Positions 51,267-63,004 of a DNA stretch of 64,000 bases are shown in pieces. The notes under the pieces are model-generated. The model saw nothing but the letters and a program-made list of their open reading frames with translations. It was not told the origin of the DNA and made no database searches. Position 1 is the stretch's first letter. Each line of letters begins with the position of its first letter. The translations under genes were made by a program, and so were the position numbers. The stretch is taken from positions 745,157 through 809,156 of the forward strand of contig OZ022581.1 of NCBI GenBank assembly GCA_963669155.1. The letters are read 5' to 3'. Origin of the DNA: Arbacia lixula (Eukaryota > Echinodermata > Echinoidea > Arbacioida > Arbaciidae).

Positions 51267-53254
51267 CAGAATCCAGGACCATGGACTTGGGTGTAACATA
51301 TAATTCAGAACATGATAATACCCTTTGTGCATTCATAAGTCACTCCAATACACCTTGGCCGGGTAGAAGCATAATGAATTATTAACTATAATAACTTTAA
51401 TAAATTACCAATTGAAATCCAAACTCCAACAACCTAAAAATAAAATACACTGTTGAATTGCACTGTCAAAAGCATAGCAACACTGATACATGTAAAGTAT
51501 TTTAGAAAATCTGTTTTATATTTTGTTGTTCATCTTATTCTTCTTTCTTACATCATGTTTTTGTAATTTGTTTTTTCTTTGTGCAATTTTATTGAGTATT
51601 GTAACATATAGCTGAGCTAAGTTATTCAAATTGACTTTGATTTCTACATGTGTTAATATAAGAAAGCTCTACATGATCTTTTGTTACTACATGAGGGTAT
51701 TGATGTGAACTCACTAACACAAACATGCAGACACATCTCACACACATGTACATACAAACCACTCAGTATGGTCCCACACAACATCAAGAAAGTGGTGAAC
51801 ACAATAAATCTATTACATGTTGGTCATGCTATTCATTATTTCATTTATTTCAAAAATCTGCAAAATCTTGTGTTCATGGTTGCAAGTAACTTCAACAAAA
51901 TCAACCACTTCTTATTTCTTTCTATCTCTTCTTTACAAACACATCAAAACAATTACTACTCGTGCTGCTGGTAGGAATATAAATCAGTACAAAATCTCTT
52001 ATATAACAGATCTATAACTTTTTTTATTTCCATTCATTGTATTTCAGATCTATCACGTTTGATATTAGAAAGCTCATATGTTGATACAGGTATGAGCAAG
52101 GATGTTTAAAACGATGGATATCCATCATTTTAAGATTGTGTTCAATGCTGACTGCTCTTAACAATACTGACGATAGAACGGTGAAATTCATCCTTATCTA
52201 CTCCCAACATCAAGTCACATTTTGAGACATCACTTCCTGGAGCAATATTCCTCCATAAAATGATGAATGCAATGTAAGTATTACAACGTACACCTGTGCA
52301 TGCAATCTGGTTTGTGTATTTAAAAAAAAGGGCATCCTATTCTATTTAAGCCTTCAATCCATGCAAGAATCATAAAGTAGATCAGCGGCATCGAACATTC
52401 AATGATAGAGAAAATCTGTTTAAGGTGTTCTTTTGTGAAGTCTTGGGGTGGACAAGTAAAAATAAATCAAATGGCTGATGGTGCTCCAATCATTTATACT
52501 TGATACGAGTAAGAGTAAGGAAATCAATGAAGCAGATTGAGAACAAATAAAGCTACTCATTTTGGAAGAATTTTTTCCTTTGAAACGTGTGCGTATAATT
52601 GGTCATAAACTTTATCGTATTCCCATTTGATCATGAATTCCACCTTTTCATAACATCAGTGGCAAATATATAAATCATACTTCTTGATCATAAATGCCAT
52701 ACTATGGGATCTGGTACAAGTGACTTGTGGTAGGTATGAAACTTTGAACAATTGAGCAGATCAAACTCGTACAGGTAATTCTAATTGTTGCATGATCAAG
52801 TGCATAACATTGTATAACAATGCTCATTCTTTCTTAAAATCCTGACCATAATAGAAGTACATGTATGTGTATATACCCACCATGTAGTGATCAATACATT
52901 ATATTAGTTATGTTACAAGCAATTAAACCAGGGTACCTGCCCCTTTCAATTTCATAACACAATGTGTCAAAATAAATAATTATTGATTTATCAAATCATT
53001 TTGTCATCAAAAATGAACACATAACAAAAACACTTGATCTATTCATAGCTCAGAAGAAACTTTCATAATAATTAAGCAAACATTTACACATCTTTCAGCT
53101 GAAGGATGTCGACAAGTTTGTTTTGTGAAATCCTTTGAATATCTAATTTTAATTTCATTTTCTGACAAATCTGGTCATAAACTGTGTCTGATAAATCCTT
53201 TTAGAATGAAACAAAACCCTTTGTGCCCCACGCCTTGGCATGGCATTGAGAATT

Positions 53255-53570
53255 TATGAACTACTAATGCACTGAGATGGACATGAATATGAGGAATCTA
53301 TGAATTATTAATGCTCTAAAAGAGAGAAATTAATATGAATATATGAACTACTAATGCACTAAAAGAGAGAAATTAATATGAATATATGAACTATTAATGC
53401 ACTAAAAGGGAAATTGATATGAATATATGCACTTCTAATGCACTGAAAAGGGAAATTAATATGAATATATGAACTATTAATGCACTAAAAGGGAAATTAA
53501 CTACTAATGCACTAAAAGGGAAGTTGATTTGATAATTATATGAATTATTAATCCAATAAAAGGGAAATCA
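53255..53570. repeat. AT-rich minisatellite, about 43-bp unit
   Basis: About seven units built on GAACTACTAATGCACTAAAAG followed by GGAAATTAATATGAATAT. Length varies between about 33 and 46 bp and divergence is moderate. Two adjacent units at 53345 and 53388 are exactly 43 bp apart. Confidence 0.85.
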
Positions 53571-53720
53571 ATAGTCTTTTTCACAGCAGTTATTTTGAAT
53601 TTGTTAACCTCACTCATGGTGAAGTAATTCAATGGTGGCAAAACTTCATGTCAGGTAGACTAGCACATTATGTCCTACAAAAGTAACCAAATTTACATCA
53701 CACTATCAAGTACATCATAC

Positions 53721-53936
53721 CTACACTCCAGCTCAAAGGAATTGGCATAGGGAAAGGGAAAGGGAAGAAAGTGAAGGAGCCGCAGTTTTAAACTGCGGTA
53801 TATTTTGTCCAGTTCATCATGCTTTTTAGGCTAAAGCATCATGTTTTATGCTGAACTGGACAAAATATACCACAATTTAAAACTGGGTCCTTACCTTTCC
53901 CTTTCCCTATGCCAATTCCTTTGAGCTGTTGTGTAC
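53721..53936. mobile_element. 216-bp foldback element, copy 1
   Basis: Nearly the whole element is one long inverted repeat. It starts TACACTCCAGCTCAAAGG then AATTGGCATAGGGAAAGGG, continues GTATATTTTGTCCAGTTCA, has a loop around 53822-53835, then repeats everything in reverse and ends CCTTTGAGCTGTTGTGTA. A second copy lies at 62739-62972 in the same orientation sense. There is no coding capacity. Long-armed foldback MITE, mobilising family unknown. Confidence 0.85.
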
Positions 53937-54187
53937 TTATTGGAAGTTGTTCTTATTACCCACACGCCACACTTAAATTCAAGAATGTCATCTTTCAAAT
54001 TCAAAAGTATTTCTCAAATATTCATCAAGTACATGGGATGTTTCATTTATTTTTTCAACATTCTCAGCTGCTGGGGCATTTCTTTGAGACTCTAATTTTG
54101 GCTTCAAGCAATTGTTGAAAGTACATAAACAAGCAGAACAACATTATGTATCACCATAATTCAATACAGATGTAAACGATCTACATG

Positions 54188-54808
54188 TACAGCTGAGGCC
54201 AAAAGTTTACGTACACACATGGAATTCAATGAAATTTGTTTGCTTGCTATCGTAAAATTTACTTTTTCTTCAGACATATGAATACTACCATGACAAATTT
54301 ACTATCAAATGAGAGAGCGCATTAAGCTCTTTCGCATGATTGCGATGGCGTTGGGCTAAATTATATTTCAGGTGGAATTTTCTTTGAAAAAAAAAAGAAG
54401 TATTCATGTTAAATGGATTCTATTGTTTGTTATTATATTTTGAAACATCGCTTCATAGAAATATATAAATGTCAAATCTATGATTTATATATTTTCTATC
54501 ATGATATGTCACCACTGAACAATCTGAAATGTTTGTGTCATGAAGTAACTAAGAAAATATGAAATATTTTTGTCAAGTTTTTATTTTTAATTTGTCTAAA
54601 ATATGAAGATTTTTTTTTTTTGGGGGGGGGAAAATGTAGATATTTTTCAACTCCTGACGACAAAGTAATGTGATGAAGGGATATGAAATTCATCATGATA
54701 GCACAAATATCTTATAAGATACAGTAAATATCGTGATGTTTGGCAAGTGTCAACTTTTCTTTGAATTTCCTGGGTATATGTAAACTTCTGGCCTCATCTG
54801 TATGTACA
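54188..54808. mobile_element. Tc1/mariner-like MITE, about 620 bp
   Basis: The left end TACAGCTGAGGCCAAAAG then TTTACGTACAC and the right end (in reverse TACAGATGAGGCCAGAAG then TTTACATATAC) are inverted repeats of about 30 bp, each at a TA. The AAGTTTACATACAC core resembles the ends of fish Tc1 elements. The interior is AT-rich with a T(11)G(8) run and no transposase remnant. A truncated relative lies at 10617. Confidence 0.75.
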
Positions 54809-55728
54809 TTACAGTATGCTATTTCCAATCAACTTCCTAAATGAAACATTTTGGGCATGCATTTTCTAAATCATGAAATATTTTACTGAAACATGTTTAT
54901 CTTTCATTTATCTTTCATGTTTATCTTTTCATGTTTTTCTTTCATTGTTTTCGCCCAAAGAAGCACAAACTGTTATGAATAGGATTTAATAAGAAAGAGA
55001 TTATACACGAAAACCAATTCAACAAGAAATGTTTTTGTGACTAAAACCCCTGAAAAAATACAAAGTTGGAGGAAAAGCAAACAATCATTTCAAAGTTTTA
55101 AATACTAGATCACTGAATTTTTGCACTGCCAATTTCACTGTTAGCAAAGAAACTTAAAAAAATGTTTTATCATATAATCAAGTACAATCACAACACATTT
55201 GGCTCAGATAACTTCTATTCTCCTTATGTTTGGTTTATACTTCATTTTCTTAATTAAGCAAGATATCAAATTAACAGACCTTGTAAGCCATGAAAACAGC
55301 AAGACATTACAAGTTCCCAAACTACCAGCTGCATCACTCCACATCACATACAAAAAGTCACCTTGGCAACTTAACAACTTTTGCGCGTATCTAGTACAAA
55401 TATGCAAGACAACGTAAACGATCAAAGCAAACAAGACTATTCTTCCCATTTCCCCAAGCTACGTAACTGCAGTACCCTCACAACACATACAAACTGCTAA
55501 CTTAAGTACTCTCCTATGTGTGTCTGTTTTACTTCAATTTGGCTTATTTTCTTCATTGCACAGCACAACTTTAAAACAGATAACCCTGGAAGCGCCATTC
55601 AAGGTGTGTTCATATGAAAAGTTTGTGTAAGAAAACCTGCTCAGGTGACTGCTCATTTTTTGCAATGAGTTTTTACAGGCCAAAATGGAAAATACATCAC
55701 ATTTTTGGATTTGCTTTTCTACAAAATG

Positions 55729-55734
55729 TTTATT
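55729..55734 (-). terminator. Candidate polyadenylation signal of the Cys-rich gene
   Basis: AATAAA on the minus strand, 94 bp past the stop codon at 55828. The position is typical for a 3' end. Confidence 0.5.
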
Positions 55735-55827
55735 CAAAGCAAGCTTTAAAGTGTTAAAGCTAAACAATCAGCATGATGGAGAGGGGTCAAAGGTCAAAGC
55801 ACCTTTGTAAATTCAGTTCCACAAATG

Positions 55828-57322
55828 TCACTTTTTCTTTGCTCTCTTTGCCTTTTGCCTGGCTTTGCATGTCCTATAGTGGGCAGACCGCACACGCAGC
55901 ACTTTGGGGTTCATGCTGGCAGCAGTGGTAGTGACGGGATCCTCTGTTAAGGAGAACCTCCTCTGAGACTGGAAGCTCTTCCCTGAGATCATAGCATCCC
56001 TCCCTCTGACCTGCCTCCTGCTCTTAGCTGTCCTGGGCCTCTGCTTCTTACCCCCCTCCTCCTCCCCATCCCCTGCAGTCTCACCCCCATCGCTGGTTTT
56101 GTCCTCATACTTCCGTGCAGTCAGCGAGAGTTCCTCCATCCGGTTGGAGACGTGTTCGGCCCCTTCTGTTGAAGCCACGGTCATCTTCCTTGACTTTGCG
56201 CTCTGCACCCGGGAGCTGCTGTACGTGGCAAACCCTGAACGAGGTCTGCCCAGAATGATGTTGTTGGTGTTGATGATGTTGTTTGGCGTCTTGCTCCGGC
56301 GACAGGTGTGGCAGGACTTTGGTCTGCGCTTCTTCTTCTCTTCCTGCCTGGCATACCTGATGTGCAGGTGGTAGCCAAACTCTGTGCAGGCTCCGTTGCA
56401 GTAGGCTTGCCTGCAGTGGACGCAGGAGTTGTAGGAAGCTGCAACCTTGGCAGGACAGTCACCAGCGCAGACCAGCTGCATGCAGTCCTCGCAGCAGTTC
56501 TTGCTCTGCTTGGGTCTAGAGAGGGCGCTGTGGGCCCTCTCCGTTGGGATGGCGGCATCCGCGTTCCAGCCCTTCCGCGTCTGAAGTGCAGACTGGACCC
56601 GCCGCTTCGGCGCATTTAAACCCTTCTCCCACTCGGCCGTCTCATACTGCAGCTTCTCCATCTCAATCATGCGCTCCATGAGGACCGCATCATCATGATC
56701 CGGAGCGGTGCGGATGATGGTGCGCCAGTCCTTATCCAGTGTGCTTAGCTCCAGGAGGTCCATGTGGCAGTAAGGCTCGCTGAGTGCGCTAGGGAACAGC
56801 TCCTGCTTCTTCTTCTTGCTCTCAGTGGAGCCGCTGTAGGGGAACATACAGTCCAGGTCGCCAGACAGCAGCTCTGGAGGAAGATCTAGCCGCATCATCT
56901 TCTTCTGCAGCTTCTCTCGCCGCCGCTGCATCCGCTCCAGCCGCTTCTGCATGTCCTCCTCATCCTCCGACGAGTCCATCGCCATGGCAGCAAAACGATG
57001 ACTGTCATCGCTATCCTCCTCATTGTCATCTTCCAAACCATCGGTGGGTATCGTTTGCTCGTCCAAAGATTCCACGTCAGATTCGCCCTCGCTCAGCTTA
57101 TAGTCGTCCTTTACGATGTCAAACGGTCCAAGATTCAAGTCGGTTTCTCCACCCCTTTCTTCACTATTTGCAATGTCTTCACCGAGCTGGTTGATGATGC
57201 TGGGTGACAGGGTGTCGTAGCGATCCATGCTGGTGTCAGAGACACCTCCCATGCTGGAATGAGGGCGGGGAGGGGGCTGGAGCTTACTCCTTCTTGAAGT
57301 CACCAAATGAGACTTGGGTCTC
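55828..57322 (-). CDS. Uncharacterised Cys-rich, RxxSA-motif protein, last exon
   Basis: Begins at acceptor TATGCGCAG (57331-57323), completing a split Lys codon with the exon at 57836-57978, and runs 497 codons to TGA. In order: RPKSHLVTSRRSKLQPPP, a Ser/Asp/Glu-rich acidic segment (SEGESDVESLDE, DDNEEDSDDSHRF), a coiled-coil-like EEDMQKRLERMQRRREKL, then PPELLSGDLDCMFPYSGS and a STLDKDWRTIIRTAPDHDD block. A cysteine cluster follows: CCEDC, CAGDCP, CVHCRQAYCNGAC, CHTC. It closes with a basic tail (KARQKAKRAKKK). The Cys spacing suggests zinc binding. RVQSA, RAHSA, RVQSA and RVRSA recur. I do not recognise the family. Methionines upstream of 57322 in the open frame are intronic. Confidence 0.85.
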
Positions 57323-57835
57323 CTGCGCATAGCAACAAACATGGAGCAAACAACAGTGATTGTTGTAATCATAATACACACAGGGTATCCTTTTGTTTTG
57401 TTCTAATGCTCAGAATTTTGGTAATTTGTTCTTTACGTCTTTTTGGAGAAACAAAAAGAGTTTGCTTTGAAATAATATGTAATAATCTTATGAAGTGAAA
57501 TGGTTGCCATAATCACCTTTAAAAGTTCTCAACAAATGTGCATATTCCAAACATTATACTGTTTTGCTAATAAATCATTCTACCTCATGGCAACATAAAA
57601 AGGATATATAGCATCTCAAAGTAAATTTCAGTCTTGAGTGTTGCATCACTATATGTGTGATGCTCATCTTAAGACTGTAAGTTAAGATTATCATTATTTG
57701 AGAAAGTTGCATATAAAGATGGGAGCTGGTAAATCTTTAATTATATCATTTGCATCATGGAGTCTTGGAAGGGGGGGGGGGGGGGGTTCTAAATCAAGAA
57801 TTTAGAGTCAACAAGGAAGGGCCCTCCAAACTCAC

Positions 57836-57978
57836 TTTCTGGCCGTGGTCTTGGACTGAGTGCACTGGATAGCCAGGGATGCCTGGAACTCGTCCATGCC
57901 CCCCTCACTCTCCTTGTGATTCTGAATGCTAGGGTGGCTGGAAGGAAGGCTAGATGCCAGCTGGCTGCGACGCACATT
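57836..57978 (-). CDS. Uncharacterised Cys-rich protein, penultimate exon
   Basis: Acceptor CACTTCTAG and donor AGAAA|GTGAGT bound 143 nt: phase 0 in, two bases out, matching the last exon. It encodes NVRRSQLASSLPSSHPSIQN, then HKESEGGMDEFQASLAIQC, then TQSKTTARK. Ser-rich and apparently disordered. Another frame is also open here but does not fit either neighbour. Confidence 0.75.
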
Positions 57979-58495
57979 CTAGAAGTGATGCAGGACAAAC
58001 AGTTAATCAATGACAGAATGCAGCTATCTACAATACAGCATCATCTGCCTGATTGCAAAACTGATCCAGTAGGCTTGCCCAACACATGCAAACAAGTCCC
58101 AAGATAGGATTTTGTAGATAGCAAGGACTAAAATAAATAGATAAATACAGCATTGAAGTTTTTAAACTTATATATCTTGGACAGACTTGTGTTCTAGATG
58201 TATGAGGTCAGGTCAACAAAATGTGTGACGGCTATTGAAAGCTATTTTGCCCCATATCAACGCAGGCTTAAGTTCAATTCCTCTTCAAGAAGTGTTCAAG
58301 CAATGTATATAACATTTGATTTACGGCAATCATTCTAGATGTTGATAGGCAGCTATTTGATTTTCAGATGGGATCAGACTTGCTTGAAACTCACTTGATG
58401 GATTCAAGTTTTGAAGATAACCATCAATTCAGCAAAGTTTTAGGAATTTAATTATTGTATAGGAAGCAGGTCAGGCAGTAGCCCTGGGACCAGAA

Positions 58496-60836
58496 ACAGA
58501 TCTTAAGATGGTTCCTGGCCCAATACACCCTGTGCCTAGAGACTAGGATCTTAAGATGGCTCCTGGCCCAATACACCCTGTGCCTAGAGACTAGGATCTT
58601 AAGATGGCTCCTGGCCCAATACACCCTGTGCCTAGAGACTAGGATCTTAAGATGGTTCCTGGCCCAATATACCATGTGCCGAGAGACTAGAATCTTAAGA
58701 TGGTTCCTGGCCCAGTACACCCTGTGCCTCGAGACGGATCTTAAGATGGTTCCTGGCCCAATACACCATGTGCCTAGGGACAGATCTTAAGATGGTTCCT
58801 GGCCCAATATACCATGTGCCTAGAGACGGATCTTAAGATGGTTCCTGGCCCAATATACCATGTGCCTAGAGACTAGGATCTTAAGATGGTTCCTGGCCCA
58901 ATATACCATGTGCCTAGAGACTAGGATCTTAAGATAGTTCCTGGCCCAATACGCCACGTGCCTAGAGACTAGAATCTTAAGATGGTTCCTGGCCCAATAC
59001 ACCATGTGCCTAGAGACGGATCTTAAGACGGTTCCTGGCCCAATACACCATGTGCCTAGAGACTAGGATCTTAAGATGGTTCCTGGCCCAATATACCCTG
59101 TGCCTAGAGACTAGGATATTGAGATGGTTCCTGGCCCAATACACCATGTGCCTAGAGACTAGAATCTTTAGATGGTTCCTGGCCCAATACACCCTGTGCC
59201 TAGAGACTAGGATATTGAGATGGTTCCTGGCCCAATACACCATGTGCCTAGAGACGGATCTTAAGATGGTTCCTGGCCCAATACACCATGTGCCTAGAGA
59301 CTAGAATCTTTAGATGGTTCCTGGCCCAATACACCATGTGCCTAGAGACTAGAATCTTTAGATGGTTCCTGGCCCAATACACCATGTGCCTAGAGACTAG
59401 GATATTGAGATGGTTCCTGGCCCAATACACCCTGTGACTAGAGACTAGGATCTTAAGATGGTTCCTGGCCCAATATACCATGTGTCTAGAGACTAGGATA
59501 TTGAGATGGTTCCTGGCCCAATACACCATGTGCCTAGAGACGGATCTTAAGACGGTTCCTGGCCCAATACACCATGTGCCTAGAGACTAGGATCTTAAGA
59601 TAGTTCCTGGCCCAATACGCCACGTGCCTAGAGACTAGAATCTTAAGATGGTTCCTGGCCCAATACACCATGTGCCTAGAGACGGATCTTAAGACGGTTC
59701 CTGGCCCAATACACCATGTGCCTAGAGACTAGGATCTTAAGATGGTTCCTGGCCCAATATACCCTGTGCCTAGAGACTAGGATATTGAGATGGTTCCTGG
59801 CCCAATACACCATGTGCCTAGAGACTAGAATCTTTAGATGGTTCCTGGCCCAATACACCCTGTGCCTAGAGACTAGGATATTGAGATGGTTCCTGGCCCA
59901 ATACACCATGTGCCTAGAGACGGATCTTAAGATGGTTCCTGGCCCAATACACCATGTGCCTAGAGACTAGAATCTTTAGATGGTTCCTGGCCCAATACAC
60001 CATGTGCCTAGAGACTAGAATCTTTAGATGGTTCCTGGCCCAATACACCATGTGCCTAGAGACTAGGATATTGAGATGGTTCCTGGCCCAATACACCCTG
60101 TGACTAGAGACTAGGATCTTAAGATGGTTCCTGGCCCAATATACCATGTGTCTAGAGACTAGGATATTGAGATGGTTCCTGGCCCAATACACCATGTGCC
60201 TAGAGACGGATCTTAAGACGGTTCCTGGCCCAATACACCATGTGCCTAGAGACTAGGATCTTAAGATGGTTCCTGGCCCAATACACCATGTGCCTAGAGA
60301 CTAGGATCTTAAGATGGTTCCTGGCCCAATACACCATGTGCCTAGAGACTAGGATCTTAAGATGGTTCCTGGCCCAATACACCCTGTGCCTAGAGACTAG
60401 GATATTGAGATGGTTCCTGGCCCAATACACCATGTGCCTAGAGACGGATCTTAAGACGGTTCCTGGCCCAATACACCATGTGCCTAGAGACTAGGATCTT
60501 AAGATGGTTCCTGGCCCAATACACCATGTGCCTAGAGACTAGAATCTTTAGATGGTTCCTGGCCCAATACACCATGTGCCTAGAGACTAGGATATTGAGA
60601 TGGTTCCTGGCCCAATACACCCTGTGACTAGAGACTAGGATCTTAAGATGGTTCCTGGTCCAATACACCATGTGTCTAGAGACTAGAATCTTTAGATGGT
60701 TCCTGGTCCAATACACCCTGTGCCTAGAGACTAGGATATTGAGATGGTTCCTGGCCCAATACACCCTGTGCCTATGAGACTAGGATCTTAAGATGGTTCC
60801 TGGCCCAATACACCCTGTGCCTAGAGACTAGGATTA
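58496..60836. repeat. 2.3-kb tandem array of 48-bp units with 666-bp duplication
   Basis: About 49 units of the form GACTAGGATCTTAAGATGG then TTCCTGGCCCAATACACCATG then TGCCTAGA. Most are 48 bp; variants GACGGATC are 46 bp. The stretch 58906-59571 recurs as 59572-60237, offset by exactly 666 bp (eleven 48-bp and three 46-bp units), with no difference noticed by eye, so the last expansion was segmental and recent. The 48-bp period is 16 codons, giving open frames on both strands, for example MVYWARNHLKILVSRH on the minus strand. It lies wholly inside an intron of the Cys-rich gene. Confidence 0.95.
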
Positions 60837-60969
60837 GCCATGCAGGAGGGGATTAAGTATAATCACACATGCTATAACAGCGACTGAATGGGCCAAAATC
60901 AATCATGTTTCAGGCAGCTGTTGCAGGTCTTTAACTTCTTGTCTTATAAGAGTTAAGCTGATGTCTTAC

Positions 60970-61050
60970 CTGGAAACCAGGGCTGCCATACTTGCTGGTG
61001 AAACGCTGACTTGCCTCTGTCACCTGCTGAGTCAGTTTACGGAACGTATC
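60970..61050 (-). CDS. Uncharacterised Cys-rich protein, internal exon
   Basis: 81 nt between acceptor TTTCTGCTCAG and donor TTCCAG|GTAAGA, phase 0 to phase 0. It encodes DTFRKLTQQVTEASQRFTSK then YGSPGFQ, an amphipathic helix likely part of a longer coiled segment with the upstream exon (SLYKLTQ). The following intron contains the 48-bp array. Confidence 0.75.
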
Positions 61051-61705
61051 CTGAGCAGAAAAAAACAACCAAATATCAATTTTGATAATTATATAAGTCT
61101 CAGATTAATTGAATGTCCATTGAAGTTCAGGTTCATTATGATTTGTATGCCCTTTATATTATGTAGTCACAGTCAATGCAGCTTGGTAACCTCCCATATA
61201 TTTATGTATCAATGTCAGATGACTTCTAATAAAAATCATTGAAATGCAAACAACATTGAGATGGGTTGATACGCAAGACTACATTTAGAGGTTAGTCTCA
61301 TACATAAATTTAGTTGTATTTGATTAATATGTAACAGGTTATCTCACCATGTTCAAACTAATCTCCTTTTACTATTAACACTACTATTACCTGTATTGTT
61401 ACCACTGCTACTACTATTACTGTGACCACTACTGCTTAGGTTTCGGCTTATGTTACTGATAGTACTGCTGATAATAATTATTCATACTAATCAGTTTCAT
61501 CAATGATGTTCAGGTGCAGAATTAAGCAATTGTGTCATACTGTCTAAAAAAAAGAGTTACATACATACTACATGTATATGAATATCGATTTCACATTTAC
61601 TTTCCACATACCTTTCAAATAGCATGCTACATTGTACAAGGATTAAAAGTGGCACTTTCCTTTGCTCATTTGCAATTTACACACAATTTAACTGACAATA
61701 CTTAC

Positions 61706-61734
61706 TTGGGTGAGCTTGTACAGTGACAATTCAT
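61706..61734 (-). CDS. Uncharacterised Cys-rich protein, 29-nt microexon
   Basis: Acceptor TATATTTCAG and donor CCCAA|GTAAGT bound 29 nt. With the G left over from the exon at 62258-62321 it reads D-ELSLYKLTQ and ends in phase 0, matching the next exon. A microexon is supported by phase at both sides rather than by length. Confidence 0.6.
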
Positions 61735-62257
61735 CTGAAATATAAAAAATATGAAGATAATGTTTATAATCACAGTAAAATATACATTGTTTCTTTCGCT
61801 AGCTCATATTACACATTGGAGGTATGTTCTGTATCAACACTGTGACACCTCACTTTCGAGACCATAAAACTTCAAGCTAATAGGCCTATCAGTGGTTACT
61901 AGCCCCCAAGACTCACTTCACAGAAATCTATAATAATAGGCAAAAAATTACTTCCAAAAAGACCATTCCATGTATATAATGGTACCCTTCACAATTTGAA
62001 CTCATGATATCAATATGCTGCATAAAATTAAACAAAAAAACAACAAGATGAGGATATAAAAACTTAGGAGAGAAAGATTTCATTTTTATAAGAGCGTTAT
62101 TTCAGCCAGTCCTTCATAAAAAATGGTGTTGATTAAGGCAGAAAGCTTCAGTTAAAATGCATTTCTCTGTCTTATTGATTTCACAAAATATTTCACATAA
62201 TATTGGGAATAAAAAAAATGTAATTAATCCCAAATTATTAAATTAACAAGTGTGTAC

Positions 62258-62321
62258 CTTCATCATTGTTTGTCTCCAGATCTTGTTTGAAAGAAGACCA
62301 GCTCTTCCATTGCAGTGTGCC
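62258..62321 (-). CDS. Uncharacterised Cys-rich protein, internal exon
   Basis: 64 nt between CCTTACAG and GATGAAG|GTACAC, encoding GTLQWKSWSSFKQDLETNND then E, ending with one base. Phase 0 at entry matches the DNA-donor LDK| of the exon at 63511. Acidic-aromatic composition; family unknown. Confidence 0.65.
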
Positions 62322-62738
62322 CTGTAAGGATATCCAGGAAGATATGAGAATCAGATGTTGGCAATCATTTCACATGCTCCTTGTAAAAAAAGACATCAAA
62401 CTTCATTCGTAATAATAAGATCTTTTTCAGTGCATACGGACAGTCTAGTAATATAGAGAGTTTACAGGAGCATTACATAATGTTAACTCGTTATTACTCA
62501 AAATAGTTAATCACGTCATGTACGTACTTTTTCCTCTCTAAAAAAAGTGATGTACTGAAATTGATAATCTGCATATCTTTCATAGAAAATGGACAATGAT
62601 ATGTTCTTTATTAAACATTGACAATGAATCATAATTACAATAAATAACAAAAATAATGCACAAGAGCTTAACAATTCATACTCTCCTGTCAATAAATGAT
62701 TTTACTATATAAATAAACATGATGCAGTGTACTGTATG

Positions 62739-62972
62739 TACACTACAGCTCAGAGGAATTGGCATAGGGAAAGGGAAAGGGAAGAAAGGGAAGGACCCGC
62801 AGTTTTAAACCGCGGTATATTTTGTCCAGTTCAGCATGAAACATGGTGCATTAGCCTAAAAAGCATCATGTTTCATGCTGAACTGGACAAAATATACCGC
62901 GGTTTAAAACTGAGGCTCCTTCCCCTCTTCCCTTTCCCTTTCCCTATGCCAATTCCTTTGAGCTGGAGTATA
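62739..62972. mobile_element. 234-bp foldback element, copy 2
   Basis: The same element as 53721-53936: TACAGCTCAGAGGAATTGGC at the left, GGGAAAGGGAAAGGGAAG, GTATATTTTGTCCAGTTCAG, loop near 62848-62862, then the reverse and CCTTTGAGCTGGAGTATA. The arms here are more complete (GCATGAAACATG / CATGTTTCATGC). It lies in an intron of the Cys-rich gene, only 32 bp from another MITE. Confidence 0.85.
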
Positions 62973-63004
62973 CTTTGCATAATCTTAAATAATAACACAA
63001 CTAA

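Larger units (their letters stand above)
46623..55827. other. Intergenic DNA between PRPF4B and the next minus-strand gene
   Basis: The 9.2 kb hold one candidate exon (47202-47360), a GAT microsatellite, a 52-bp repeat near 50600, a small foldback element (51149-51266), a 43-bp minisatellite, a 216-bp foldback element and a Tc1-like MITE, listed separately. The open frame at 48340-48654 has no usable splice sites or recognisable domain. From 51300 to 53250 nothing was recognised. Confidence 0.5.

Noticed and set aside
56181..56619. Open frames on either strand within the last exon of the Cys-rich gene
   Set aside because: They are GC-rich shadows of the 497-codon frame that continues in phase from the upstream exon.
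58448..60764. Long MVYWARNHLKILVSRH repeat proteins on the minus strand and CLETRILRWFLAQYT repeats on the plus strand
   Set aside because: They arise because the 48-bp satellite unit is a multiple of three without stops. Frames break at each 46-bp unit, and the flanking exons of the host gene join in phase across the array.
58496..60836. Regular repeats resembling a CRISPR array
   Set aside because: Units are contiguous with no unique spacers, and the context is an animal intron.
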